From positions 1 to 14,602 of the forward strand of contig CAKTUS010000069.1 in the NCBI GenBank assembly GCA_934621485.1: DNA of 14,602 bases, given 5' to 3'. The notes beneath the pieces were generated by a model. That model was not told the origin of the DNA, made no database searches, and saw nothing but the letters and a program-made list of their open reading frames with translations. The DNA is from an uncultured Clostridia bacterium (GTDB lineage Bacteria > Bacillota > Clostridia > Christensenellales > Aristaeellaceae). The first letter of the stretch is position 1. Each line of letters begins with the position of its first letter. Positions 5,422-13,220 of this stretch are shown piece by piece. The position numbers were made by a program, and so were the translations under genes.

Positions 5422-7443
5422 TTAGCTGATGGACACCTTTTCGCCCAGGCCGCAAGCCAGCCGTTCCGCCGCCAGAGACACCTGCCGCCACTCCTTTTCG
5501 CGCCCGGGGTTCGTTTGCAGTTCCTCGGCGCACTGGGCTGCCGCGTACAGCAGCTTCATGCTGCTAAAGGCCGACGCTCCGCCGGGAATCATCGCCTCGC
5601 CATGCTGGCGAGTGCCCAGCAGTTCGCCGGGACCGCGCTGCTCCAAATCCAGCCTTGCCACCTCAAAGCCGTCGTTTGTGGCCGTCAAAGCCCGCAGGCG
5701 CTCGTTGGGCTGCGCCAGCAAAAAGCACCAGCTTTGAGCGCTGCCCCTGCCCACCCGGCCACGCAGCTGATGCAGCTGAGCCAGGCCGTAACGGTCGGCA
5801 TCCTCAATAACCATCAGGGTGGCGTTGGGCACGTTTACCCCTACCTCGATCACCGTGGTGGAAACCAGCACCTGAATCTCCCCCGCAGAAAATGCCCGCA
5901 GCGTTTCCGCCTTGTCTCCGGCAGACTGGCTGCCATAGGTCAGGCCCACCTGAAAACCGTGAAAGGGCCCGTTTTGCAGCTCCACTGCATGAGCCTTGGC
6001 CGCCTTCAGGCAGTCGCTGCTTTCGCTTTGCTCCACCAGCGGACACACAAAATAAGCCTGATGCCCTGCCTCCAGTTCCTTGCGCACAAAGCCGTACAGC
6101 CCTTCCCGCTTGGCAGAAGGCACAATACGGGTGCTAACCGGCAGCCGGCCCGGAGGCAGCTCGTCCATAAGGGACAGGTCCAAATCGCCAAACAGCACCA
6201 GCGCCAGGGAACGGGGAATGGGCGTGGCGCTCATCACCAACAGATGGGGCGCGTGCGCGCCGTCCTTCCCCTTGCGAATCAGCGCCGTGCGCTGAGCCAC
6301 GCCAAACCGGTGCTGCTCGTCGGTTACGCACAGCCCCAGCCGCTGATACCGCACGCCTTTGCCAATCAGAGCGTGCGTGCCTATCACAATGCGCCAGGCC
6401 CCTGTTTCAATGCAATGAAGGGCCTCCCGCCGCTCCCCGGCAGGCATGCCGCCCAGCAGCAGCCCGCAGGGATAGCCTTGCCGGGCAAAGAAATCCCGCA
6501 TGCTTTCGTAATGCTGCCGGGCCAAAATCTCTGTGGGAGCCATCAAGGCGCTCTGATAGCCGCTTTGGGAGCACAGCAGCATTGCGCCCATGGCCACGGC
6601 GGTTTTCCCGCTGCCCACATCGCCCTGCACCATGCGGGCCATGGCGCGCCGCCCCAGCATATCGGCGGCAATTTCGTTCAGGGTGCGTTTTTGCGCGCCG
6701 GTGGGAGCAAAGGGCATGGCCTGCCAAAAGGCTTCCGCAGCGGTTGGTGCAAAAGCCATGTCCGGTCCCCGACCGCGAATGTCCTTCATTTTGCGTACGG
6801 CCGCCTGATATAGCAGCATTTGCTCAAAGGCCATGCGCCGCTGGCCCTGGGCCACCTCCTCCATGCCGGCGGGCTGGTGCAGCGCCCGCAGCGCTCTTTC
6901 ACAGCCCCACAGGCGATACTGTTCCCGGATGGTTTGAGGCAGGGTTTCAGCAAACAGCTCGCTGCCGGCCTCTTCCAGCGCCTGGCGCACGATGGCTTCG
7001 TGCGTTTTTTGAGGCAGTCCCTCAATGGGCCTGTACACCGGCAGGATGCGCAGTTCCGTCTCCAGGCTGGGGTTCAGCAGCTTTTTACCCCGGCCCTGAA
7101 CCTCCACCTGCCCAAAAAGCGTGGCCCGGGTACGGTTGTTCAAATGGTCCCGCATCCAGGGTTGGTTAAACCACACCGCCATCACCCGGCCCGTATCATC
7201 GGCAAAGGTACAGGTAACCCGGCTCAGCCTGCCATGGCGGCTCAGTTTGGCCTCTCCTTCCCTCACCAGGCACAGGCAGGCTTTTTGTCCCGGCTGCGCC
7301 TGCGCTACGGTTTGGATACGGCTCATGTCCTTATAGCGCACGGGAAAGGTGTATAAAAGATCACGCAACGAGCAGATGCCCGCTGCGTGTAAGGCTTCCA
7401 GCCTGGTTTTTCCAATGCCTTTGAGTTCGGAAAGCTCCATCAT
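5422..7443 (-). CDS. recG: ATP-dependent DNA helicase RecG
   Basis: A 673-residue RecG, near the usual 680. RecG is a double-stranded DNA translocase that reverses stalled replication forks and branch-migrates recombination intermediates. The N-terminal wedge domain holds an OB fold at about 50-145 (SRVTCTFADDTGRVMAVWFNQP). Superfamily 2 helicase motifs follow: Walker A GDVGSGKT (274-281), the DEQH box (375-378), MSATPIPRSLAL, and motif VI QLRGRVGRG (559-567). The C-terminus has the family stretch RGPGELLGTRQHG. The frame stays open further upstream, but the ATG at 7443 overlaps the fakA stop by one base (TAATG). A GGAG lies 3 nt before it, or 6 nt before the ATG that follows directly. This implies translational coupling to fakA. 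Confidence 0.97.
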   Translation of the reverse strand: MMELSELKGIGKTRLEALHAAGICSLRDLLYTFPVRYKDMSRIQTVAQAQPGQKACLCLVREGEAKLSRHGRLSRVTCTFADDTGRVMAVWFNQPWMRDHLNNRTRATLFGQVEVQGRGKKLLNPSLETELRILPVYRPIEGLPQKTHEAIVRQALEEAGSELFAETLPQTIREQYRLWGCERALRALHQPAGMEEVAQGQRRMAFEQMLLYQAAVRKMKDIRGRGPDMAFAPTAAEAFWQAMPFAPTGAQKRTLNEIAADMLGRRAMARMVQGDVGSGKTAVAMGAMLLCSQSGYQSALMAPTEILARQHYESMRDFFARQGYPCGLLLGGMPAGERREALHCIETGAWRIVIGTHALIGKGVRYQRLGLCVTDEQHRFGVAQRTALIRKGKDGAHAPHLLVMSATPIPRSLALVLFGDLDLSLMDELPPGRLPVSTRIVPSAKREGLYGFVRKELEAGHQAYFVCPLVEQSESSDCLKAAKAHAVELQNGPFHGFQVGLTYGSQSAGDKAETLRAFSAGEIQVLVSTTVIEVGVNVPNATLMVIEDADRYGLAQLHQLRGRVGRGSAQSWCFLLAQPNERLRALTATNDGFEVARLDLEQRGPGELLGTRQHGEAMIPGGASAFSSMKLLYAAAQCAEELQTNPGREKEWRQVSLAAERLACGLGEKVSIS

Positions 7444-9113
7444 TACTCCACAGATACCAGATAATAGTATAGGGGTTGGCCGCCCATCTGCATGTCCACA
7501 TCGCACTGGGGATACGACTGGGTCATTTCATCGGTTAGGGCCTGAGCGTCCGCTTCAGCTGTGTCCTTGCCGTAATACACGGTAATCAGTTCGTCGTCCT
7601 CGGTAACAATTTCCTTCATCAGGTCGCGGGTTACATCGTGCACGCTGTTGCCCACGGTTTGAATCTTGCCGTTATACAGGCCGATGATATCCCCTTCCTT
7701 GATATGCAGGCCGTCCAATTCGGTATCGCGCACGGCGTAGGTTACCGTGCCTGTGCGCACGCTCTGAGCGGCTTCCTCCATGCGGACGGCGTTATTCTCC
7801 GGCGACGCCTCCGGCTGGAAAGCGATGGCCGCGGCAATACCCATGGCCACGTTCTTGGTGGGAATCACCAGCACCTTTTTGTTTTCGCACAGCTGAGCCG
7901 CCTGCTGGGCCGCCAGAATTACATTGCCGTTGTTGGGCAATACAAACACGGTAGAGGCGTGGGTTTTGTTGATGGCCTCGGACAGGTCCTCGATGCTGGG
8001 GTTCATGGTCTGGCCGCCCTCCACGATGGAGTCCACCTGCAAGTCGGCGAAAATCTGGTGAAAGCCGTCGCCCAGGGACACGGCCACCATGCCGTACTCC
8101 TTGGCGGGCTGTTCTTCCCCGGCTTCTTCTGCGGGCTGCGGATTGGCCTGCTGCTCCGCGGCCTGCTTATCGCGGCGCTGCTGAAGCATATTGTCAATCT
8201 TGATATCCACCAGTTCGCCCAGGCTCAGTCCGTATTCCAGGGCCTTGCTGGGCTCGTTGGTATGCACGTGCACCTTTACCCGGCTCAAATCGCCGGACAC
8301 CTGCACGCTGTCGCCAATACGGTTCAGGCGGCGGCGGAAGGAATCGATGTCCTCCTCCAGAATATCGGAAAACAGATTCTGGATGCAAAATTCCGTGCAG
8401 TAGGCAAACTTGATTTCGCCGCTCAGGTCGTGCTCATCCACAAACTCGCCGTTCCCATCGGCGGCCTCCTCTACGGCGTCCGTCAATTCCTCGCCCCGCA
8501 GGCAGCAAACATAGCCGCGGTAAATGTGCAACAGGCCGCGGCCGCCTGCGTCCACCACGCCGGCCTGGGTGAGGGCAGGCAGCATTTGCTGGGTCTTTTT
8601 CAAAATGGCTTCGCCGGTGGTCAGAATATTGGTAAACAGCGCTTCATAATCATCCGGCGTTTGCTCGGCCTGCTTCACAGCCTCCTCGGCAATGACGCGG
8701 GCAACGGTTAAAATGGTGCCTTCCTTGGGCTTCATCACCGCTTTGTAGGCCGTTTCCGCGCCGCGCTGAAGGGCGGCGGCAAACTGCCGGGGCGTAATGC
8801 GCTCCACCCCGTCCAGGGCCCGAGCGAAGCCGCGGAACAGCTGCGAGGTAATGACGCCGCTGTTGCCGCGCGCGCCGCGCAGCGCGCCCTTGGCCACGGC
8901 GGCGGCCGCGTCGCACGCATTGAGGTATTCCTTCTGGCTGACCTCTTTGGTGGCCGAGGCCATGGTCAGGCTCATATTGGTGCCCGTATCGCCGTCCGGC
9001 ACGGGAAAAACGTTCAAAGCATCCACCGCTTCGCGGTTCTTCTCCAGCATGGCGGCGCCGGCCACAACCATATCGCGCAGCAACACGCCATCAATCGTTT
9101 TGGTTTGTATCAA
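7443..9113 (-). CDS. fakA: Fatty acid kinase FakA-like protein (DAK2 domain)
   Basis: A 556-residue YloV/FakA homologue. FakA is the ATP-binding subunit that phosphorylates fatty acids presented by FakB (DegV-type) partners, feeding exogenous fatty acids to phospholipid synthesis. The N-terminal DhaL/DAK2 domain (about 10-205) shows the metal and nucleotide motif VFPVPDGDTGTNMS with D40 and D42, and the GALRGARGNSGVI loop. A middle domain carries the DILEEDIDSFRRRLNRIGDS region. An Ala/Gln/Glu linker (about 305-335) leads to the C-terminal domain with VFVLPNNGN. The start is a TTG (9113-9111) with GGGAGG 8 nt upstream; the next in-frame Met is residue 15. No fakB is in the window, and as FakB genes are usually unlinked this is not unusual. 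Confidence 0.93.
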   Translation of the reverse strand: MIQTKTIDGVLLRDMVVAGAAMLEKNREAVDALNVFPVPDGDTGTNMSLTMASATKEVSQKEYLNACDAAAAVAKGALRGARGNSGVITSQLFRGFARALDGVERITPRQFAAALQRGAETAYKAVMKPKEGTILTVARVIAEEAVKQAEQTPDDYEALFTNILTTGEAILKKTQQMLPALTQAGVVDAGGRGLLHIYRGYVCCLRGEELTDAVEEAADGNGEFVDEHDLSGEIKFAYCTEFCIQNLFSDILEEDIDSFRRRLNRIGDSVQVSGDLSRVKVHVHTNEPSKALEYGLSLGELVDIKIDNMLQQRRDKQAAEQQANPQPAEEAGEEQPAKEYGMVAVSLGDGFHQIFADLQVDSIVEGGQTMNPSIEDLSEAINKTHASTVFVLPNNGNVILAAQQAAQLCENKKVLVIPTKNVAMGIAAAIAFQPEASPENNAVRMEEAAQSVRTGTVTYAVRDTELDGLHIKEGDIIGLYNGKIQTVGNSVHDVTRDLMKEIVTEDDELITVYYGKDTAEADAQALTDEMTQSYPQCDVDMQMGGQPLYYYLVSVE

Positions 9114-9141
9114 GGTGGTTTCCTCCCGACACGCTAGTTAA

Positions 9142-9492
9142 TCAAACGCGAACGCCCTCGACGGAGATATTAACGCGGCGTACCTTTACGCCCGTCATGC
9201 TTTCCAGCTTATAGCGCACCGTTTCAATGATGGTCTTGCAGACCTCCACAATGGAAATGCCATACTCCACGATGATGAACAGATCCACATCCAGCATATC
9301 GTCCACCAGCTTGAGCTGCACGCCCTTGGACAGGTTTTCCCGGCCCAGCCATTCCACAAGCCCATCCTTGGCGCGCTTGCTGGACATGGCCACAATGCCG
9401 TAGCACTCCAGGGCGGCGTACCCCACCACCTTGAGCATCACGTCCTCCGTAATGTAGATCGTGCCTATGTCGTTTTTGATCTTACATTCCAT
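9142..9492 (-). CDS. Asp23/Gls24 family envelope stress protein (YloU-like)
   Basis: A 116-residue Asp23/Gls24 family protein (DUF322), the YloU type found next to fakA in many Firmicutes. The family pattern is visible from start to end: GTIYITEDVMLKVVGYAALECYGIVAMS, the LVDDMLDVDLFIIVEYG core, and the final VRRVNISVEGV. It is a soluble alpha/beta protein linked to cell-envelope homeostasis, with exact role unknown. The ATG follows AAGGAGG by 11 nt. It is the first gene of the yloU-fakA-recG unit, 28 nt from fakA, with its promoter at 9574-9602. Confidence 0.93.
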   Translation of the reverse strand: MECKIKNDIGTIYITEDVMLKVVGYAALECYGIVAMSSKRAKDGLVEWLGRENLSKGVQLKLVDDMLDVDLFIIVEYGISIVEVCKTIIETVRYKLESMTGVKVRRVNISVEGVRV

Positions 9493-9573
9493 AAAGCCTT
9501 ACGCCTCCTTGCGCGGCGGAAACCCGCCCACAATGCTGACCCGCTTTTATTCTGTGCATAACAGGTCATGGTA

Positions 9574-9602
9574 ATTATACATGATCGGCACTTTTTTCGC
9601 AA
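9574..9602 (-). promoter_or_regulatory. Promoter of yloU-fakA-recG
   Basis: On the minus strand -35 TTGCGA (9602-9597) and a perfect -10 TATAAT (9579-9574) are 17 nt apart. The leader to the yloU ATG at 9492 would be about 75 nt. It faces away from the plus-strand promoter at 9702-9729. The rest of the 306-nt gene-free interval 9493-9798 holds these two promoters and AT-rich DNA and nothing else I can name. Confidence 0.75.
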
Positions 9603-9701
9603 CCACCTCCACAAAGGTTTTTCATTTGCCTCTCGCCTGGAAAGTGTTACCGAAATTGTTATAACTTTGTTAGTTTTCTTTCATATTCAAGCCGGGTTCT
9701 G

Positions 9702-9729
9702 TTTACAAAAGCGCAATATGTGATATAAT
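9702..9729 (+). promoter_or_regulatory. Promoter of the proline-rich membrane protein gene
   Basis: The plus strand has -35 TTTACA (9702-9707) and a perfect -10 TATAAT (9724-9729), with 16 nt between them. A start near 9736 gives a leader of about 60 nt to the ATG at 9799. That excludes the earlier in-frame ATG at 9733, which would lie at or before the transcript's first base. Confidence 0.78.
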
Positions 9730-9798
9730 AGAATGGCCTTTGTGCTAATAGCGCACTGGATTGGCTTTTTCTTCAGCGGTGATGCAAGGAGATGTATC

Positions 9799-11505
9799 AT
9801 GAACGGAAACCGTATGAAATATTCCACCACGCCCACCTATGGCATGCAAAAGCGAGGCTTTCTGCATAAAACGGCCCAGCCTGTGCGTCAGGCCCCCGAG
9901 ACGCCTGATTTTTCCCAGGTGCCCGACCCGGCCCAAGGCTTTCAGCAGCCCTTTGCCCGGCAGCCCGCCCCCTTTGCGCCTGCCGCCAATGCGCCCGCAT
10001 TTTCTACTTCCCAGCCTTTTTCGCAGCCGGCCGCGCCTTTTACCATGCCCTTTGCCGCCCCGCGGCAGAATACGCCGATGCAGCAAACCGCGCAAATTCC
10101 TTTTGCAACGCCCACCTTTGTGCCTCCCATGAACGGTCCGGTTTTTTCTGCCGTGCCGCCTATGGTGCAACCGCTGGGCAACAGCGCCCCCACCATCAAT
10201 AGCGCCGGTCCCTCCGCCTTGCGCGGGCAAGGCTATGTCCCCCCCGCGCCGTCGGCGCCAAACGTGCAGGCCGCTTCCTTTGCAGCCCGCATGCCGTTTT
10301 CGCAAACCGTGCCCTTTTCCGCCGGCGGAGCAAATGTGCCGCCCGTCTTTTCCGGCGCGCCGCAAAGCGCCGCCCAGCCGGCGTCTTCCTTTTCCATGCC
10401 CTTTGCCCAGCAGCCCGCCGCGCCCATGCAGCAGCCGGTTCAGCCTGCTTTTCAGCCGGCTGCGCCGAAAAAGACGCGCGCTCCCATGAATATGGACAAA
10501 CTGCTTTCCGTTTTTCTTTTCGGTCTGCTGCCGTTGCTGTTCATTCCCTGTATTTTTAGCTCGCTGGATTTTCTGCGCTACGCCTTTCTGGGGCTTTGCG
10601 TAGCCGGGCTGGGAGCCATGTGGTACCGGCAGATGTACGCTCCCGCCACAAGGCTGATTGTCAGCATGGTTTATGTAGCGCTGTGCATTGTCTGCATTGC
10701 GCTGATGATGCAGGGAACCGCGGATAACCGGCGGCTGAATACGCCTGCCGAGCCCGCCAGCGTACAAATCACGTCCGAGCCGGAAAACAGCCAGGTTCTG
10801 GCGGCCGCCGCCTATGTGGAAACGCCCATGCCCAGCGAGCCAACGCCTACTCCCGAGGGAATGGGCGCTTCTCAGGCACAGCAGCGTCTGGAAACCTTCA
10901 TGACTCTTTGGGAAGCCAACAATGTAAGCGAAATGGTTAGCCTGGTGCAGCCCAGCTGGTGCAGCGCCCAGGAAAACCCCTCCACGGCTCTGTTTATGGT
11001 GCTTTCCAACCGCACGCCGGAGGACTTCACCATTGAGGAAGTGGGCGGCACGGAGCAGGATTCCAGCCGCACCATTACCATGACCGCCACCATTAACAAG
11101 AATACCGGCAAAGCGGCCAGCGTGTACCGCTTCATGATCATGATGGTGAAAGAGGGCGACGAATGGTACGTAAACCCCAACTCGCTGGCAACCAACGATA
11201 AGGAAGCAGATACGGCCAGCGATGAAAATGTGGTCAACAACCGCAATGCAAGCGGCTCCACCACCGAAGCCCCTCGTACCACCGTAACCCCCGCTCCTCC
11301 CGCATCCACCACCCTTTACTACAACCCCAACGGCGGCAGCTATTACCATCTGGACGCCTACTGCCCCAGCGTAAACGAAGAGTATTTGCCCCTTACCGGT
11401 ACCTTCCCCTACAGTGAGCTGGGCACCTATAAGAACCAATACGGCCTGCTGCCCTGCCTTAAGTGCGACGCGCCGGTCAACACCCTTCCTCCGGACGGCC
11501 AGTAA
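9799..11505 (+). CDS. Proline-rich three-helix membrane protein with extracellular Cys-containing C-terminal domain, unknown function
   Basis: A 568-residue protein of unknown function, begun at the ATG 7 nt after AAGGAG. Residues 1-230 are low-complexity, rich in Pro, Ala, Gln, Phe and Met, with recurring MPFA, PFSQ and QPAAP units. Three hydrophobic helices follow at about 235-257, 259-278 and 286-308. With the tail facing the cytoplasm, an odd number of helices puts the C-terminal half outside. After a Pro/Thr linker (MPSEPTPTPEG) comes a folded domain (about 355-465; LETFMTLWEANNVSEMVSLV and MMVKEGDEWYV) resembling NTF2-like or DUF4878-type modules. A second Thr/Pro linker leads to a last domain with YYNPNGGSYYHLDAYC and LLPCLKC, whose three cysteines and histidine could bind metal. 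It diverges from yloU. Confidence 0.85.
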   Translation: MNGNRMKYSTTPTYGMQKRGFLHKTAQPVRQAPETPDFSQVPDPAQGFQQPFARQPAPFAPAANAPAFSTSQPFSQPAAPFTMPFAAPRQNTPMQQTAQIPFATPTFVPPMNGPVFSAVPPMVQPLGNSAPTINSAGPSALRGQGYVPPAPSAPNVQAASFAARMPFSQTVPFSAGGANVPPVFSGAPQSAAQPASSFSMPFAQQPAAPMQQPVQPAFQPAAPKKTRAPMNMDKLLSVFLFGLLPLLFIPCIFSSLDFLRYAFLGLCVAGLGAMWYRQMYAPATRLIVSMVYVALCIVCIALMMQGTADNRRLNTPAEPASVQITSEPENSQVLAAAAYVETPMPSEPTPTPEGMGASQAQQRLETFMTLWEANNVSEMVSLVQPSWCSAQENPSTALFMVLSNRTPEDFTIEEVGGTEQDSSRTITMTATINKNTGKAASVYRFMIMMVKEGDEWYVNPNSLATNDKEADTASDENVVNNRNASGSTTEAPRTTVTPAPPASTTLYYNPNGGSYYHLDAYCPSVNEEYLPLTGTFPYSELGTYKNQYGLLPCLKCDAPVNTLPPDGQ

Positions 11506-11526
11506 GCGCTCGTCCCAAACGCTTGC

Positions 11527-11564
11527 CCGCTTGTGAAAGCGGATGAAGTCATTCCGTTTTTGTA
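11527..11564 (+). terminator. Possible weak terminator / overlapping hairpins
   Basis: After the stop of the proline-rich protein gene, the plus strand can form CCGCTT-GTGA-AAGCGG (11527-11542). It can instead form a short hairpin in the stretch CGGATGAAGTCATTCCG (11540-11556) directly before five T residues. The two cannot form together because they share CGG. The second is weak (bulged stem), so partial read-through into ybaK is likely. No clear separate ybaK promoter is visible. Confidence 0.35.
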
Positions 11565-11628
11565 AGCAGGGGCGGTCTTTCTCCGCATGGCCCCGTTTAT
11601 CCAACCAAATGAAGAAGGCTTTGGAACG

Positions 11629-12096
11629 ATGGACAAAACCAATGTTATGCGAGTGCTGGACAGCCTGCACATCGCCTATCAGGCTTACGAGTACCCCTGC
11701 GAGGGCGTGCCCAGCGGGGTGGAAGTAGCCCGTCTGCTGCACCAGGACGAAACGCACGTTTTCAAAACCCTGGTGACCGTGGCTGCCTCGGGCAAGCACT
11801 ATGTGTTTGTCATTCCGGTAGGAGAAGAGCTTTCCCTGAAAAAAGCGGCCCTGGCAGTGCAGGAAAAAAGCATCGCCATGCTGAAAAGCAAGGAGCTGCT
11901 CCCCTTAACAGGCTATATTCATGGCGGCTGCTCCCCCATCGGCATGAAAAAGCTGTTTCCTACGGTGGTGGACGAAACCGTCGAGCTTTGCGACACGCTG
12001 ATTTTCAGCGCCGGAAAAGTGGGCTATCAGGTGGAGATCACCCCTGCGGATTTAGGCAGGGCCGTCCCCTACGCGGTAGCGGACGTTACCATGTAG
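11629..12096 (+). CDS. ybaK: Cys-tRNA(Pro) deacylase, YbaK/EbsC family
   Basis: A 155-residue YbaK-type trans-editing enzyme, matching the usual length of about 155-160. It hydrolyses cysteine mischarged on tRNA-Pro by ProRS. Family features are AYEYP near the N-terminus, the HVFKTLV strand with the essential lysine (K46), and the GYIHGGCSPIGMKKLFPT segment that shapes the active site. EITPADLGRAV lies near the C-terminus. The ATG at 11629 gives the family-typical N-terminus; AAGAAGG lies about 10 nt upstream. An earlier in-frame ATG at 11587 has no good ribosome binding site. It follows the membrane protein gene by 123 nt and is closed by a strong terminator. Confidence 0.95.
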   Translation: MDKTNVMRVLDSLHIAYQAYEYPCEGVPSGVEVARLLHQDETHVFKTLVTVAASGKHYVFVIPVGEELSLKKAALAVQEKSIAMLKSKELLPLTGYIHGGCSPIGMKKLFPTVVDETVELCDTLIFSAGKVGYQVEITPADLGRAVPYAVADVTM

Positions 12097-12114
12097 CAAG
12101 CCGAAAAAGCAAAG

Positions 12115-12158
12115 CCGCCGCACGCTCTGAAAAACCAGAAGCGTGCGGCGGTTTTTTT
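12115..12158 (+). terminator. Strong intrinsic terminator after ybaK
   Basis: A perfect 12-bp stem (12115-12126 with 12140-12151) encloses a 13-nt loop in which CTG/CAG can extend pairing. Seven T residues follow (12152-12158). The methyltransferase gene on the other strand stops at 12166, so this hairpin separates convergent genes. Read on the minus strand it is followed by the looser T-rich GCTTTGCTTTTTC, so it may act both ways. Confidence 0.93.
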
Positions 12159-12165
12159 AGAAAAC

Positions 12166-12789
12166 TTAGGAAGCGTTCCGCAAGAAGGTTTGCACGGTTT
12201 CCTTGAGCTTCCAGGCGATGAGCACGCCGCAGGCAACGCCGGCGCGCTGCCAGGTGATATTTTGAAAAGCCAGCTGCTCCAGCTGTTGCTTCACATCCTC
12301 ATGGTTGTAAAACGTCCGTCCTTCCGGGCTGTCCGATAGCCACGCCCGGCCAAGACGCTGCAGCGGTCCCGGCAGGCTTGGTACGCCCAATACCAGTTGG
12401 CCGCCGGGCTTAAGCACGCGGCTCATTTCCGCCAGACTGCATTTGAATGGTTCCGCTTCTTCTGCATGCAGCTGGTACAGCACCGTGTCAAAAGCGTCTG
12501 CCATCCAGGGAATATCCCCCTGGCAGGCGTACACAATATCGCAGGTTTGCAGCCGGCTGCGCGCACAGCGCACATCTTCCATATCGGCCGATACGCCGCA
12601 CACCTCGCATTGCAGGTTTCGCCGCAGATAATCGGCCATCACACCGCTGCCAATGCTGGCGTCCAGCACCTTATCCTCCGGGTTCACGACGGCCCATCTG
12701 AGTATCCCCTTTTCCAGGGTTGACAGCTTAGGCGGCCGGGATACGGCAATGTCTCCGTTCAGGGTTTTGCCCTGTACCTTGGTCAGCAT
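12166..12789 (-). CDS. Class I SAM-dependent methyltransferase
   Basis: A 207-residue Rossmann-fold methyltransferase of the Methyltransf_11/UbiE-like type. SAM-binding motif I is a variant, KVLDASIGSGVMADYL (D-x-S-x-G-x-G). An acidic residue (D or E) in VSADMEDV would bind the ribose. GDIPWMADAFDTVLYQL and EMSRVLKPGGQLVLGVP are the classic motif II and post-III segments. The substrate is unknown: small-molecule methylation is most typical but cannot be deduced. The ATG at 12789 lies 6 nt after GGAGG. The open frame extends 16 codons further, but those codons have no comparable site. It is a single-gene unit between the ybaK terminator and the repeat region. Confidence 0.88.
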   Translation of the reverse strand: MLTKVQGKTLNGDIAVSRPPKLSTLEKGILRWAVVNPEDKVLDASIGSGVMADYLRRNLQCEVCGVSADMEDVRCARSRLQTCDIVYACQGDIPWMADAFDTVLYQLHAEEAEPFKCSLAEMSRVLKPGGQLVLGVPSLPGPLQRLGRAWLSDSPEGRTFYNHEDVKQQLEQLAFQNITWQRAGVACGVLIAWKLKETVQTFLRNAS

Positions 12790-12825
12790 GAAAGCCCTCC
12801 TGCGTTCCGTCATCATTTCTTCATC

Positions 12826-12834
12826 ATTATAGCA
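12826..12834 (-). promoter_or_regulatory. Extended -10 promoter of the methyltransferase gene
   Basis: On the minus strand TGC directly precedes a perfect TATAAT (12831-12826). At the usual distance upstream no good -35 box is visible, so this is an extended -10 type promoter. Transcription from about 12819 gives a leader of roughly 30 nt to the ATG at 12789. Confidence 0.6.
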
Positions 12835-12911
12835 CATTTTGTGAACAAATGCACGCTATTTTGTAACATTTTCTTTATAAGTTTGTGCTTTTTGAAATGA
12901 TAAAAGATAGG

Positions 12912-12941
12912 AAAAAGCCGCCTGCATGCTTGCAAGCGGCT
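12912..12941 (-). terminator. Terminator formed by repeat copy 1
   Basis: On the minus strand AGCCGCTTGC pairs with GCAGGCGGCT (ten pairs, one of them G-U) around the loop AAGCAT, and is followed by TTTTTC. It would stop minus-strand transcripts arriving from the atp operon before the methyltransferase promoter. Its polarity is supported because the same stem on the plus strand has a C-A mismatch where the minus strand has a G-U pair. Confidence 0.75.
12918..12941. repeat. 24-bp palindromic direct repeat, copy 1
   Basis: This 24-bp sequence (starting CCGCCTGC, ending GCAAGCGGCT) is identical to 13230-13253, in the same orientation and 312 bp away. Copy 1 keeps the A-run to its left (minus-strand U-run) that a terminator needs. 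To its right the sequence changes abruptly to CAGTGTGTC. Confidence 0.95.
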
Positions 12942-13083
12942 CAGTGTGTCAAAAAAGTGGAGGTACAGGAGAGGCGCTGCCGTCTGTGGGGTTTTAGGGG
13001 CAGAGCCCCTAAGCCTTGTGTCGCGGCACTTTTTCCGCGAACCAGCGAAGCGCCGTTCGCGGGCGCTGGCGGCCAATCCGAAC

Positions 13084-13151
13084 CCGGCGGCGTGTACGTA
13101 GGGTTTGGCAGGCTTGCTGCGCAAGGCTGCCCTTACGTGTTTTTCCGCCGG
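13084..13151. other. Long three-tier stem-loop inside the element
   Basis: A 68-nt inverted structure. The outer stem is CCGGCGG (13084-13090) with CCGCCGG (13145-13151). The middle stem pairs ACGTAGGG with CCCTTACGT, one base bulged. The inner stem pairs GGCAGGCTTGC with GCAAGGCTGCC with one G-G mismatch, closed by the triloop TGC. Such nested pairing over nearly the whole length is far more than expected by chance and suggests a folded RNA or DNA structure. Confidence 0.7.
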
Positions 13152-13186
13152 CCAGCCGCAATCGAGTAGGCAAAGCGCGCTTCTCA

Positions 13187-13220
13187 TCAAAAAAGCTCGC
13201 CTGACGGCGAACTTTTTTGA
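13187..13220 (-). terminator. Bidirectional-looking terminator hairpin downstream of atpC
   Basis: A 15-position stem with one mismatch and the loop TGAC. Its base is six A residues (13189-13194) paired with six T residues (13213-13218), and its upper part is GC-rich (CTCGCC with GGCGAA). On the minus strand the GC part is followed by TTTTTTG, so it should stop the atp operon transcript about 40-70 nt after the atpC stop. The symmetry of A and T runs lets it work in either direction. It forms one end of the putative inserted element. Confidence 0.8.

Noticed and set aside
5380..6813. Plus-strand open frame of 477 codons
   Set aside because: Antisense of recG. The minus strand has all helicase motifs and this frame has no start signals.
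9493..9798. rpmB (ribosomal protein L28), expected beside yloU
   Set aside because: In Bacillus it lies divergent to yloU, but no reading frame or L28-like motif is found here on either strand. This interval holds only two divergent promoters.
9745..11799. Minus-strand open frame of 684 codons
   Set aside because: It is the antisense of the proline-rich membrane protein. Its His/Gly/Arg-rich translation is what antisense of Pro/Ala/Met-rich coding gives, and the plus strand has the promoter, ribosome binding site and membrane helices.
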